A stretch of 64,000 nucleotides of DNA from Microbacterium terregens (lineage in GTDB: Bacteria > Actinomycetota > Actinomycetes > Actinomycetales > Microbacteriaceae). The DNA lies in NCBI RefSeq assembly GCF_039534975.1, contig NZ_BAAAWH010000001.1:310001-374000 (forward strand). Reading direction: 5' to 3'. Numbering within the stretch: the stretch's first letter is position 1; each line of letters starts with the position of its first letter. Of this stretch, positions 7,775-15,471 are shown piece by piece. A program made the translations under genes and the position numbers. The notes below the pieces were generated by a model. That model was not told the origin of the DNA, did no database searches, and saw nothing but the letters and a program-made list of their open reading frames with translations.

Positions 7775-9145
7775 TCAATCCAACAGCAGCGCGGGCTCCT
7801 CGAGGATCGCGGCGATGTCCGCGATGAAGCGTGAAACGCCGTCACCGTCCACGACGCGATGGTCGAACGATCCCGACACCGTGGTGACCCAACGGGGGCG
7901 GACCTCTCCATCGACGACCCACGGCTTCTGACGGATCGTGCCGAGCGCAACGATCCCGACTTCGCCCGGGTTGATGATCGGCGTACCGGCATCCATCCCG
8001 AACACACCGATGTTCGTGATCGTGATCGTGCCGCCGGTCTGGTCTGCCGGTGTGGACTTGCCCTCGCGCGCCGTCACGGTCAGCTTCTCCAGCGCGCGGG
8101 CGAGATCACGCATGTTGAGTTCTTGCGCGTCCTTGATGTTCGGCACCAGCAGCCCTCGCGGGGTGGCGGCGGCGATGCCGAGGTTCACGTAGTGACGCAC
8201 GCGGATCTGCGCCCCGCCGCCCTCGGCGTCGTCGACCCAGGCGGCATTGACCATCGGCGTGCGCCGGACCGCCCAGATCACCGCACGGGCCATGATCAGC
8301 AGGGGCGAGACCTTGATGTCCGCGAAGTCCGGTGAGGCCTTCAGGCGCTTCACCAGCTCCATCGTGCGACTCGCGTCCACATCCGTCCAGACCGATACGT
8401 GCGGTGCCGTGTACGCGCTGCGCACCATGCCACTGGCCACCGCCTTGCGCACCCCGCGCACGGGGATGGACTCCTCGCGGCCCGCGGCATCCACTGCCGG
8501 TGCCGAGGCAGCGGGCGCCGCCGGCGCGACCGGGGCGGTGCCGACGGGGATCGTCTCCTCGCGCACCGCACCCCACTCCGGAGTCTCGATGTTGCGGAAC
8601 ACGCTTGCCTGCGACGCCTGCTTCATGACGTCGTCGCGCGTCACCTCGCCGGCCGAGCCGCTGGGTGCGACGTCGGCGAGATCGACGTTCAGGTCGCGCG
8701 CCAGCTTGCGGATCGGCGGCTTGGCGATGACACCGACCGATCCCCGGACGGCTGCTGAGCCCGCCGCGGCATCGGCCGGCTTGCGCCGACGCGACTGCAC
8801 GTGGCCCGCGCTGCCGTAGCCGACAAGCACGGCACCCCCGGCATCGGCTTCGTGCGGTTCGCCGTGCTCGCTCTGGCCCGCCGTCGCGGGTGGTGCTGAG
8901 TCGTCGGCGCTCGCGATGGTGATGATCGCCGCACCGACGGCGATCGTGTCGCCCTCGGCCACGAGGAGGTCTCCGACGACTCCGGCGAACGGGGAGGGCA
9001 GTTCGACCAGGGACTTGGCGGTCTCGATCTCGACCAGGACGTCATTGACGGCGACCGCATCACCGGGAGAGACCCGCCACGACACGATCTCGGCCTCGGT
9101 GAGCCCCTCGCCGACGTCGGGGAGGAGGAACGTCTGTGTGCTCAT
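7775..9145 (-). CDS. Branched-chain 2-oxoacid dehydrogenase E2 (dihydrolipoamide acyltransferase)
   Basis: This 456-residue protein is the acyltransferase core of a 2-oxoacid dehydrogenase complex. Residues about 1-77 are a lipoyl domain with the lipoylated Lys in [11 protein letters not shown] linker is followed by an E3/E1-binding domain ([18 protein letters not shown], about 140-175). The catalytic domain ends with the active-site motif [16 protein letters not shown]. It is the last gene of the aminotransferase-E1alpha-E1beta-E2 unit, 27 nt after E1-beta, with an AAAGGA site before the ATG. No E3 gene is present in this unit. Confidence 0.92.
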   Translation of the reverse strand: MSTQTFLLPDVGEGLTEAEIVSWRVSPGDAVAVNDVLVEIETAKSLVELPSPFAGVVGDLLVAEGDTIAVGAAIITIASADDSAPPATAGQSEHGEPHEADAGGAVLVGYGSAGHVQSRRRKPADAAAGSAAVRGSVGVIAKPPIRKLARDLNVDLADVAPSGSAGEVTRDDVMKQASQASVFRNIETPEWGAVREETIPVGTAPVAPAAPAASAPAVDAAGREESIPVRGVRKAVASGMVRSAYTAPHVSVWTDVDASRTMELVKRLKASPDFADIKVSPLLIMARAVIWAVRRTPMVNAAWVDDAEGGGAQIRVRHYVNLGIAAATPRGLLVPNIKDAQELNMRDLARALEKLTVTAREGKSTPADQTGGTITITNIGVFGMDAGTPIINPGEVGIVALGTIRQKPWVVDGEVRPRWVTTVSGSFDHRVVDGDGVSRFIADIAAILEEPALLLD

Positions 9146-9172
9146 CCGGTGTCCTTTCGGAACATCGTCGGG

Positions 9173-10198
9173 TCAATACGCCAGAGTGCGGTCGACTGCT
9201 TCGAGGATGCGGTCGGCGTCCGGGAGGAAGGTTCCTTCGAGCTTTGCCGGAGGGAACGGCGTGTCGAAGCCGGACACGCGCAGCACGGGCGCCTCGAGCG
9301 CGTAGAACGCCTTCTCCATGACCGTAGCCGAGACCTCGCTGCCGAGGCTGCTGAAGCCCGGGGCTTCCTGCGCGTAGACCATCCGCCCGGTGCGACGCAC
9401 CGAGTCCAGGATGGGGCCGTAGTCGACGGGCGAGAGCGAGCGCAGGTCGATCACTTCGCAGCTGGTCCCCTCGGGCTCCGCGAGCGCCGCCGCCTGCAGC
9501 AGTGTCGCGACCATGGCGCCGTGACCGACCAGCGTGACATCGGTGCCGCGCCGCACCAGGCGGCTGGCATGCAGAGGGAGAGCTCGGGCCGAAGCATCCA
9601 CCTCACCCTTCTGCCAGTACCGGCTCTTGGGTTCGAGGAAGATCACCGGGTCCGTCGAGGTGATGGCGTCCTGGATCATCCAGTAGGCGTCGTTGGGCGT
9701 CGAGGGGCTCACCACGCGCAGTCCCGGCGTGTGGGTGAAGTACACCTCGGGGCTCTCCTGGTGGTGCTCGACGGCGCCGATGTGGCCGCCGTAGGGGATG
9801 CGGATCACCACCGGCATGCTCAGTGCGCCTTCGTGCCGGTTCGTGATCTTGGCCAGCTGCGACGTGATCTGGTCGAAGGCCGGGAACACGAAGCCGTCGA
9901 ACTGGATCTCGCAGACGGGCCGGAATCCGGCCATCGCGAGTCCGATCGCCGTTCCGACGATGCCGGACTCGGCCAGCGGCGTGTCGAGCACCCGACGGTC
10001 GCCGAACTCGGCCTGCAGGCCCTCGGTGACGCGGAAGACGCCGCCCAGTCGCCCGATGTCCTCGCCCATCAGAATCACGCGGTCGCTCTCGGTCATCGCC
10101 CGGCGCAGTCCCGCGTTGAGCGCTCGGCTGAACGGCAGCGTCTCGATCGAAGTCGGTGCGGGGACGGCGGCCGTCGGCGATGCCTTGAGGTCGGTCAT
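9173..10198 (-). CDS. 2-oxoacid dehydrogenase E1 beta subunit (branched-chain type)
   Basis: The 341-residue protein is the beta half of the thiamine-diphosphate decarboxylase component. Typical blocks are VILMGEDIGRLGGVFRVTEG, GTAIGLAMAGFRPVCEIQF and RIPYGGHIGAVEHHQESPE, and the C-terminal transketolase domain follows. The ATG overlaps the E1-alpha stop as ATGA, consistent with equimolar subunit synthesis. It acts in the cytoplasm on 2-oxoacids from Val, Leu and Ile, supplying acyl-CoA precursors for branched fatty acids. Confidence 0.93.
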   Translation of the reverse strand: MTDLKASPTAAVPAPTSIETLPFSRALNAGLRRAMTESDRVILMGEDIGRLGGVFRVTEGLQAEFGDRRVLDTPLAESGIVGTAIGLAMAGFRPVCEIQFDGFVFPAFDQITSQLAKITNRHEGALSMPVVIRIPYGGHIGAVEHHQESPEVYFTHTPGLRVVSPSTPNDAYWMIQDAITSTDPVIFLEPKSRYWQKGEVDASARALPLHASRLVRRGTDVTLVGHGAMVATLLQAAALAEPEGTSCEVIDLRSLSPVDYGPILDSVRRTGRMVYAQEAPGFSSLGSEVSATVMEKAFYALEAPVLRVSGFDTPFPPAKLEGTFLPDADRILEAVDRTLAY

Positions 10199-11340
10199 GA
10201 CGCCTCCTCCTCGAACGATGCCTCGTAGCGGGCGAGCCACGCGCGCTGCTCGTCGATGAGGGGATGCGGTTCGCTGTAGACGTGGTCGAACATGAGATCG
10301 GCGGGTACGCCGCCGAGCGCACCGGTGCGAACCCGGGCGTCCTCGGCGACGGCGGCCGCCTCGGCCTCGACGGCGGCGAAGAACGTGTCCGGCGCTCCGC
10401 GACCACGGAGGTACGCGCGCATCCGCGCGATCGGGTCGCGGCGGGCCCAGGACTGCTCCTCGTCCGAGGTGCGGTACTTGGTGGGATCGTCGCTGGTGGT
10501 GTGCGCGCCCATCCGGTACGTCAGGGCCTCGATCGCGCGGGGGCCGGCACCGGCCCGCGCCTCGTCGAGGGCGACGCGCGTGACCGCGTAGCTGGCCAGC
10601 ACGTCGTTGCCGTCGACCGGGATGCTCGGGATGCCGTACCCGGTGCCGCGCAGGTACAGCGGTGACCGCGACTGGGTCGCGACGGGAACCGAGATGGCCC
10701 ACTGGTTGTTCTGCAGGAAGAACACCTCGGGGGTGCGGTAGCTCGCCGCGAACACCATCGCCTCGTGCACGTCACCCTGGCTGGAGGCGCCGTCGCCGTA
10801 GTAGACGATGACAGCCTGGTCGGTCTCGGGATCCCCGGTGCCGGACCTGCCGTCGAAGGTCAGTCCCATGGCCAGGCCGGTCGCGTGCAGGGTCTGGGAC
10901 CCGAGGACCAGCGTGTAGATGTGCGTGTTGCCGTTCTTCGGGTCGTACGGGTCCCAGCCGCCGTGGGTCAGGCCGCGCATCACGCGGATGATGTCCACCG
11001 GGTCCACCCCGCGGATCATGGCGACCACGTGCTCGCGGTACGAGGGGAAGAGGTGGTCCTGACGGCGCGCGGCGCGGGCCGAGCCGACCTGTGCGGCCTC
11101 CTGGCCGAAGCTCGGCGGCCACAGGGCGAGCTGGCCCTGCCGCTGCAGGTTCGTGGCCTGCTGGTCGAAGGCGCGCACCACGAACATGTCGCGGTAGAAG
11201 CCTTCGAGCTCGGCATCCGGCAGGGCGTCGATGATCTCGAGATACGGTTCCGCGGCCGGAGTCGGCGCGACCGACCCGTCCGCAGCGAGCACACGGACAA
11301 GCTCCGGTGCGTCGGCAGGCGCGTTCTGGGGCGGAGTCAC
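10195..11340 (-). CDS. 2-oxoacid dehydrogenase E1 alpha subunit (branched-chain type)
   Basis: The 381-residue protein binds thiamine diphosphate through the motif GDGASSQGDVHEAM, about 30 residues before NNQWAISVPV. The FPSYREHVVAMIRGVDP segment and the phosphorylation-loop-like RMGAHTTSDDPTKYR are typical of BCKDH or pyruvate E1-alpha. The E1-alpha plus E1-beta arrangement with an E2 favours the branched-chain enzyme. The GTG start lies 4 nt after the aminotransferase stop. Confidence 0.92.
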   Translation of the reverse strand: MTPPQNAPADAPELVRVLAADGSVAPTPAAEPYLEIIDALPDAELEGFYRDMFVVRAFDQQATNLQRQGQLALWPPSFGQEAAQVGSARAARRQDHLFPSYREHVVAMIRGVDPVDIIRVMRGLTHGGWDPYDPKNGNTHIYTLVLGSQTLHATGLAMGLTFDGRSGTGDPETDQAVIVYYGDGASSQGDVHEAMVFAASYRTPEVFFLQNNQWAISVPVATQSRSPLYLRGTGYGIPSIPVDGNDVLASYAVTRVALDEARAGAGPRAIEALTYRMGAHTTSDDPTKYRTSDEEQSWARRDPIARMRAYLRGRGAPDTFFAAVEAEAAAVAEDARVRTGALGGVPADLMFDHVYSEPHPLIDEQRAWLARYEASFEEEAS

Positions 11341-11344
11341 CGTT

Positions 11345-12475
11345 CTACGCTAGTCCGCGGCCAGGATGGGCCTCTGGGAGGTCCTTCACAACGGATGCCG
11401 CGATCGATAGGACCTTCTCGACAGAGTCCTCTTCGCCGACGCTGATCCGCAGACCCTCTCCGGCGAACGGCCGCACGATCAGCCCCGCGGCATCGAACGC
11501 GGCCGCGATCTGCATCGTCTCGGCTCCACCGGGCAGCCAGACGAAGTTGCCCTGCGCGTCGGGGACACGCCATCCCGTCTCACGAAGCGCCGCGGCCAGC
11601 GCGTCCCGCCGCGCGGCGATGGTCCGCACACGTTCGAGCAGCGCATCCTCCGCATCCAGGCTGGCGAGCGCGGCGACCTCGGCCTGCGCCGTGACCGACA
11701 GCGGGATGCTGGTGCTGCGCGCCGCATCGAGGATGCGCGGGTGGCCGATCGCATAGCCGACGCGCAGACCCGCCAGGCCGAAGGCCTTGGAGAACGTGCG
11801 CAGCGCCACCACGTTCGGGTGCCCCTGCGTGCCGAGCACCCGCAACCCGTCGACGGCGTCCGGGTCGGTGATGAATTCGGCATATGCCTCATCGAGAATG
11901 ACCAGGACGTCCCGCGGGACGAGGGCGAGGAACGCGTCGAACTCGGCCTGCGTGACGATCGGGCCGGTGGGGTTGTTCGGGCTGCAGACGATGATCGCCC
12001 GTGTGCGCGGTGTGACCGCGGCCGCCATCGCCGGAAGGTCGTGGCGGGCATCGTCGGTGAGCGGTACCTGCACCGGTGTGGCACCGGCGACGATCGCAAG
12101 CCACGGGTACGCCTCGAACGAGCGCCACGCGAAGATCACCTCGTCACCGGGTCCCGAGGTGGCCAGCACCAGCTGCGTGAGGATCGAGACGCTGCCGGCC
12201 CCCACGTGAACCGACGACTGCTCGACGCCGAACCGCTCGGCCAGGCGTTCGCGCAGCCGCCCGGCGGTCGCGTCCGGATAGCGGTTCAGCGCGGTCGCGG
12301 CGTGCACCGCCTCGAGCACCCCGGGAAGGGGGTCGAACGGGTTCTCGTTGCTGGACAGCTTGAACGCGTCCGCGCCGGCCTGTTTGCCCTGCTGGTAGGC
12401 CGGCAGGGCGGCGATCTCGGGCCGGACCCGGACGGGAATCTGCGCGGCGTCGTCAGGAAGCGGAGCATCGGTCAC
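11345..12475 (-). CDS. HisC-like (aromatic or histidinol-phosphate) aminotransferase
   Basis: This is a 376-residue fold-type I PLP enzyme. Substrate/PLP motifs include [34 protein letters not shown] and the PLP lysine in [17 protein letters not shown]. It belongs to the HisC/Pat family. Being only 4 nt upstream of E1-alpha, it is more likely an aromatic or branched-chain amino acid aminotransferase feeding 2-oxoacids than the histidine-pathway enzyme; this is inference from context. The GTG at 12475 is preferred because frame upstream of it runs into the tandem repeat. Confidence 0.85.
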   Translation of the reverse strand: MTDAPLPDDAAQIPVRVRPEIAALPAYQQGKQAGADAFKLSSNENPFDPLPGVLEAVHAATALNRYPDATAGRLRERLAERFGVEQSSVHVGAGSVSILTQLVLATSGPGDEVIFAWRSFEAYPWLAIVAGATPVQVPLTDDARHDLPAMAAAVTPRTRAIIVCSPNNPTGPIVTQAEFDAFLALVPRDVLVILDEAYAEFITDPDAVDGLRVLGTQGHPNVVALRTFSKAFGLAGLRVGYAIGHPRILDAARSTSIPLSVTAQAEVAALASLDAEDALLERVRTIAARRDALAAALRETGWRVPDAQGNFVWLPGGAETMQIAAAFDAAGLIVRPFAGEGLRISVGEEDSVEKVLSIAASVVKDLPEAHPGRGLA

Positions 12476-12494
12476 CCTGTCGAGTCTATGGGCG

Positions 12495-12716
12495 CGCGTC
12501 AGCGGGCCGGGGGTGTGGGGCGGGGCCCCACAGAGCACCGCGCGTCAGCGGGCCGGGGGTGTGGGGCGGGGCCCCGCAAAGCACCGCGCGTCAGCGGGCC
12601 GGGGGTGTGGGGCAGGGCCCCACAGAGCACCGCGCGTCAGCGGGCCGGGGGTGTGGGGCAGGGCCCCACAAAGCACCACGCGTCAGCGGGCCGGGGGTGT
12701 GGGGCGGGGCCCCACG
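12495..12716. repeat. GC-rich tandem repeat array B (46-bp units, about five copies)
   Basis: Units start at 12495, 12541, 12587, 12633 and 12679, exactly 46 bp apart. Each begins CGCGTCAGCGGGCCGGGGG and contains the perfect palindrome GGGGCCCC. Units differ at only a few positions, and the last is incomplete. The array lies upstream of the aminotransferase and has no spacers, so it is not a CRISPR. It shares its core with array A at 4316-4456. Confidence 0.95.
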
Positions 12717-12743
12717 GGGTGCAGCATCCCTCTCTCCCGTCTG

Positions 12744-12802
12744 TTCGCTTGCCCTGGATGTACGCCCGATGCACGCTTTCGCGTACATCTAGGGCAAGCG
12801 AA
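12744..12802. repeat. 22-bp inverted repeat with 15-nt loop
   Basis: Arms at 12744-12765 and 12781-12802 match at 21 of 22 positions and begin TTCGCTTGCCCTGG. They could form a long hairpin in the leader region of the gene at 12829. No T-run follows on either strand, so it is not a standard terminator. Together with array B it fills the gap from 12476 to 12828. Confidence 0.8.
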
Positions 12803-12828
12803 CGGGGCGCATGGCAGACTGACGACCT

Positions 12829-13221
12829 ATGGGCTTCCTCATCCGTGTCGTCGTCAACGCGTTCGCCATCTGGGTCGTCACACTGATCCCCGCGCTGATG
12901 GTCTCGGTCATCCCGTTCCCGCCGGGAGAGACCCTGCAGTTCGTCCTCACGCTGCTGATCGTGGCCGCGATCTTCGCTCTGGTGAACACGATCATCGGCA
13001 CGGTCATCAAGATCCTCGCGTTCCCGATCTACATCCTCACGCTGGGTCTGATCGGGCTCATCATCAACGCGTTCCTGCTGTGGCTGACCGCGTGGATCAC
13101 CAGCTTCTGGAGCTGGGGGCTTCGTGTCGAGGACTTCTGGTGGGGCGTGCTGGCCGCGATCATCATCTCGCTCATCAACTGGATCTTCGGGATAATCCTG
13201 CGTCCGAAGAAGAAGGACTGA
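12829..13221 (+). CDS. Phage-holin-family (PF04020, YvlD-like) membrane protein
   Basis: The 130-residue protein has four hydrophobic segments: FAIWVVTLIPALMVSVIPF, a second around FVLTLLIVAAIFALVNT, a third at ILAFPIYILTLGLIGLIINA, and a fourth near the end. The segment FPIYILTLGLIGLIINAFLL is typical of the PF04020 family. Despite the family name there is no phage context. A role in the envelope is possible but not shown. Its 3' end overlaps the convergent hydrolase gene by 47 nt. Confidence 0.85.
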   Translation: MGFLIRVVVNAFAIWVVTLIPALMVSVIPFPPGETLQFVLTLLIVAAIFALVNTIIGTVIKILAFPIYILTLGLIGLIINAFLLWLTAWITSFWSWGLRVEDFWWGVLAAIIISLINWIFGIILRPKKKD

Positions 13222-14569
13222 CCGCGGCCTCAGGCGCGGGTCCCCGCCGGGGCTCCGGGAGCGCGACAACCCGTTCGGCCGCGTATTCGGTGACCTCGAC
13301 GGATGCCGCGGCTCCGAGATCCTCGAACACCTGCCGCACCGCGGCCATGCGGGAATCGGCGGAGGCGTCCAGCATCCGCGCCGTCTCGGTGTAGCTCTCG
13401 AGAGCGTGCGCGGGCAGTCCGAGGTCGTGCAGGCCGGCACGCGGGTCGGCCGTTCGCTCCGCGATGAAGCTGCCGGCCGCGCCGACGGCGCCCGGGTGAC
13501 CGCCGCCCGTCAGTGCCGCCACCGGGTCGTCCACGTGACGCACCGAGACGCTGAGCGTGCCGTCGCCGACGTCGGCCTCGACCGGCGAGCCGAACGTGAC
13601 GAGGGTCTGCGTGTCGTACCCGCCCTCGAGGGCCAGGTGGGCGGCGACCATGGCGCCCTGGGAATGGCCGAAGGCGTGCACGACGTCGCCGGGCCGCGCG
13701 CCGGCCTGCCGCAGCGCGATCTCGGTCGCGTCGTACGACGCCGAGCGCGAGCCCGTGTACAGCTCGACGTTGGAGTCCATGTCGAACGGTTCCGTCGTGC
13801 GGGCTGCGATCGTCTGGGTGCCGGCGACGTAGACCGCGAACCGGCTCGAGCCGTCCGGCATCGAGTACCGCTCCACCCGGACCCGCGCATCCCCTCCGGT
13901 CGGGATCCGTTCCGCCGCGGCGGCGAGAGTGGTCGGAGCCGCTGTTGTCGTGCGCGGCCCGACGGGCGCGACGACCAGGTCGCCGGGGTGGCCGCGCAGA
14001 CGCGCCGTCGCCGGCACGGATCCCGCGCCGAGGGTGCCGACGGCGCGCAGCAGCGCCCACGTCGTCGGCATCGCGAGCAGCGGGAAGCCGGGGGTCACCC
14101 ACCACAGCGCACCCGGAGCCTGGCGCGCCAGTTCGCCCGGCCAACCGACCCAGTGCCCGATGGCGCCGAGGCTCGCCTGGGCCGGGGCGTCCGGGTACTC
14201 GAGGGCGAGCGCGGCGAGCCGGGAGTCGATGCGCCGGACGGCGCCGGCATCGCCCGCGGCGTCGGCGGCCGCGCGCTCGGCCTGCAGTTCGACGATCTCG
14301 TAGACCGCGGCCGCCCCGCGCAGCGCCCCGATCAGCTCGCCCGCGGTCCCCACGACCTCACGGATCCGTGTGCACGCGCACGACATCGTGTACGCGACAT
14401 CCCACAGGGCACGGGTCGTTGCTGCGAGGTGCGTGGACGCCGAACCGATCTGGCCGACGATGTCCTCGAGGTCTCCGGCGAGGCGTTCGAATCCGTCCGC
14501 CGCCGCGCGGAGCGTCGCGGTATCCACCGCCACGACTCCGCCGCCGCGGATGTCCAATCCATCGCTCAC
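13175..14569 (-). CDS. Alpha/beta hydrolase with N-terminal WXG100-like helical domain
   Basis: This is a 464-residue protein. About the first 110 residues are helical and resemble the WXG100/LXG-type domains of type VII secretion substrates, starting VDTATLRAAADGFERLAGDL. A Gly/Pro/Trp-rich middle follows. The C-terminal half is an alpha/beta hydrolase with nucleophile elbow GHSQG (Ser at about 303), a likely acid in RHVDDPV (about 347) and a likely His at about 388 (LPAHALESY). The GTG start overlaps the small gene upstream as GTGA. Substrate unknown; lipase or esterase activity is plausible. Secretion by an Esx-type system is inferred, and no such system is in the window. Confidence 0.8.
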   Translation of the reverse strand: MSDGLDIRGGGVVAVDTATLRAAADGFERLAGDLEDIVGQIGSASTHLAATTRALWDVAYTMSCACTRIREVVGTAGELIGALRGAAAVYEIVELQAERAAADAAGDAGAVRRIDSRLAALALEYPDAPAQASLGAIGHWVGWPGELARQAPGALWWVTPGFPLLAMPTTWALLRAVGTLGAGSVPATARLRGHPGDLVVAPVGPRTTTAAPTTLAAAAERIPTGGDARVRVERYSMPDGSSRFAVYVAGTQTIAARTTEPFDMDSNVELYTGSRSASYDATEIALRQAGARPGDVVHAFGHSQGAMVAAHLALEGGYDTQTLVTFGSPVEADVGDGTLSVSVRHVDDPVAALTGGGHPGAVGAAGSFIAERTADPRAGLHDLGLPAHALESYTETARMLDASADSRMAAVRQVFEDLGAAASVEVTEYAAERVVALPEPRRGPAPEAAVSPSSSDAGLSRRSS

Positions 14570-14850
14570 AGCCCGTGCCGCCACGCGTGCGCTTCCATCC
14601 GTGCGCGCGCCAGGTCCAGGTCCTCGCGCGCGTCCTCCACGATCGGGACGAGCGCCGCCACATCCCGCCGCCACGTCTCGGCCGTCGTATGGAACGCCGT
14701 CGCGGCATCCGTCCGCCAATCGGTCTGCTCCGCCAGGCCTGCCGAGCGAGCGGACACCTCGAGCAGACGCCCGATCAACTCGTCGAGATGTCGCCGGACG
14801 AGGGCCAGCACGTCCAGGGTCTCCGTCGTGGGGTCGGATGGGGTCGACAT
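14566..14850 (-). CDS. WXG100-like small protein
   Basis: The 94-residue protein is predicted to be mostly alpha-helical, with two long helices around a central turn near EQTDWRTDAATAF. Size and layout match EsxA/EsxB-like proteins, but the central motif reads W-R-T rather than strict WXG. The stop overlaps the start of the hydrolase gene by 4 nt, so the two are likely co-translated and may form a complex. The ATG at 14850 is chosen over longer starts because MSTPSDPTTETLDV fits a small helical protein. Confidence 0.65.
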   Translation of the reverse strand: MSTPSDPTTETLDVLALVRRHLDELIGRLLEVSARSAGLAEQTDWRTDAATAFHTTAETWRRDVAALVPIVEDAREDLDLARARMEAHAWRHGL

Positions 14851-14964
14851 CCCTCCACCCTCCCGGACGCCGGGCCGCGAGGACCCGCGTACTGCACCGG
14901 CAGAGGACAACCGAGATCGGGCGCGCGTTGTGCAGGAGCGGTCCGGCCGACGCACAATGTATCC

Positions 14965-15471
14965 ATGACTGCGAGCGCGCTGGAGCCGTTTCGCGTCGTC
15001 TTCGTGTGCACCGGCAACATCTGTCGATCACCCATGGCCGACGTGGTGCTGCGCTGGTTCGCGGATGCCGGCAGCCTGGGCGACCGCGTGAGCTCGACGA
15101 GCGCCGGCACCGGCGACTGGCACGTCGGGGAACGCGCGGATCAGCGCACGCTCGACGCGCTGGAGCGTCGCGGGTACGACGGGACGCGGCATCGCGCGCG
15201 TCAGTTCACCCACGCCGACTTCGCGCGCAACGACCTCGTCGTGGCGCTGGATAGAAGCCATGAGCGCATCCTGCACGGCTGGGCGCGTTCGGAGGCGGAC
15301 TCGGACAAGATCGCGCTGCTGATGTCCTTCGACTCGTCCGCACCCACCCTCGACGTTCCGGATCCGTATTATGCCGGCCCGGGCATGTTCGATGACGTCC
15401 TGGTCATGATCGAGAACGCGAGCCGCGCGCTCTACCGGCAGATCGAACCCGCGGTCCGCTCCACGATCTGA
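14965..15471 (+). CDS. Low-molecular-weight protein-tyrosine phosphatase
   Basis: The 168-residue protein has the P-loop VVFVCTGNICRSPMAD (CX5R with catalytic Cys and Arg) near the N-terminus. The general-acid Asp lies in the VPDPYYAGPGMFDDVL motif near the C-terminus, as in all LMW-PTPs. It would dephosphorylate phosphotyrosine proteins in the cytoplasm. Its end overlaps the convergent nuclease gene by 40 nt. Confidence 0.93.
   Translation: MTASALEPFRVVFVCTGNICRSPMADVVLRWFADAGSLGDRVSSTSAGTGDWHVGERADQRTLDALERRGYDGTRHRARQFTHADFARNDLVVALDRSHERILHGWARSEADSDKIALLMSFDSSAPTLDVPDPYYAGPGMFDDVLVMIENASRALYRQIEPAVRSTI

Noticed and set aside
12495..12716. CRISPR array
   Set aside because: Units are directly adjacent with a constant 46-bp period and no unique spacers, and no cas gene is present.
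12829..13221. Phage remnant because of the holin-family name
   Set aside because: PF04020 proteins are common chromosomal membrane proteins and there are no other phage genes nearby.
13175..15031. Single 618-residue protein spanning the hydrolase and the region upstream
   Set aside because: The first 154 codons are a shadow of the WXG100-like gene, and the GTG at 14569 with a 4-nt overlap gives a better start.
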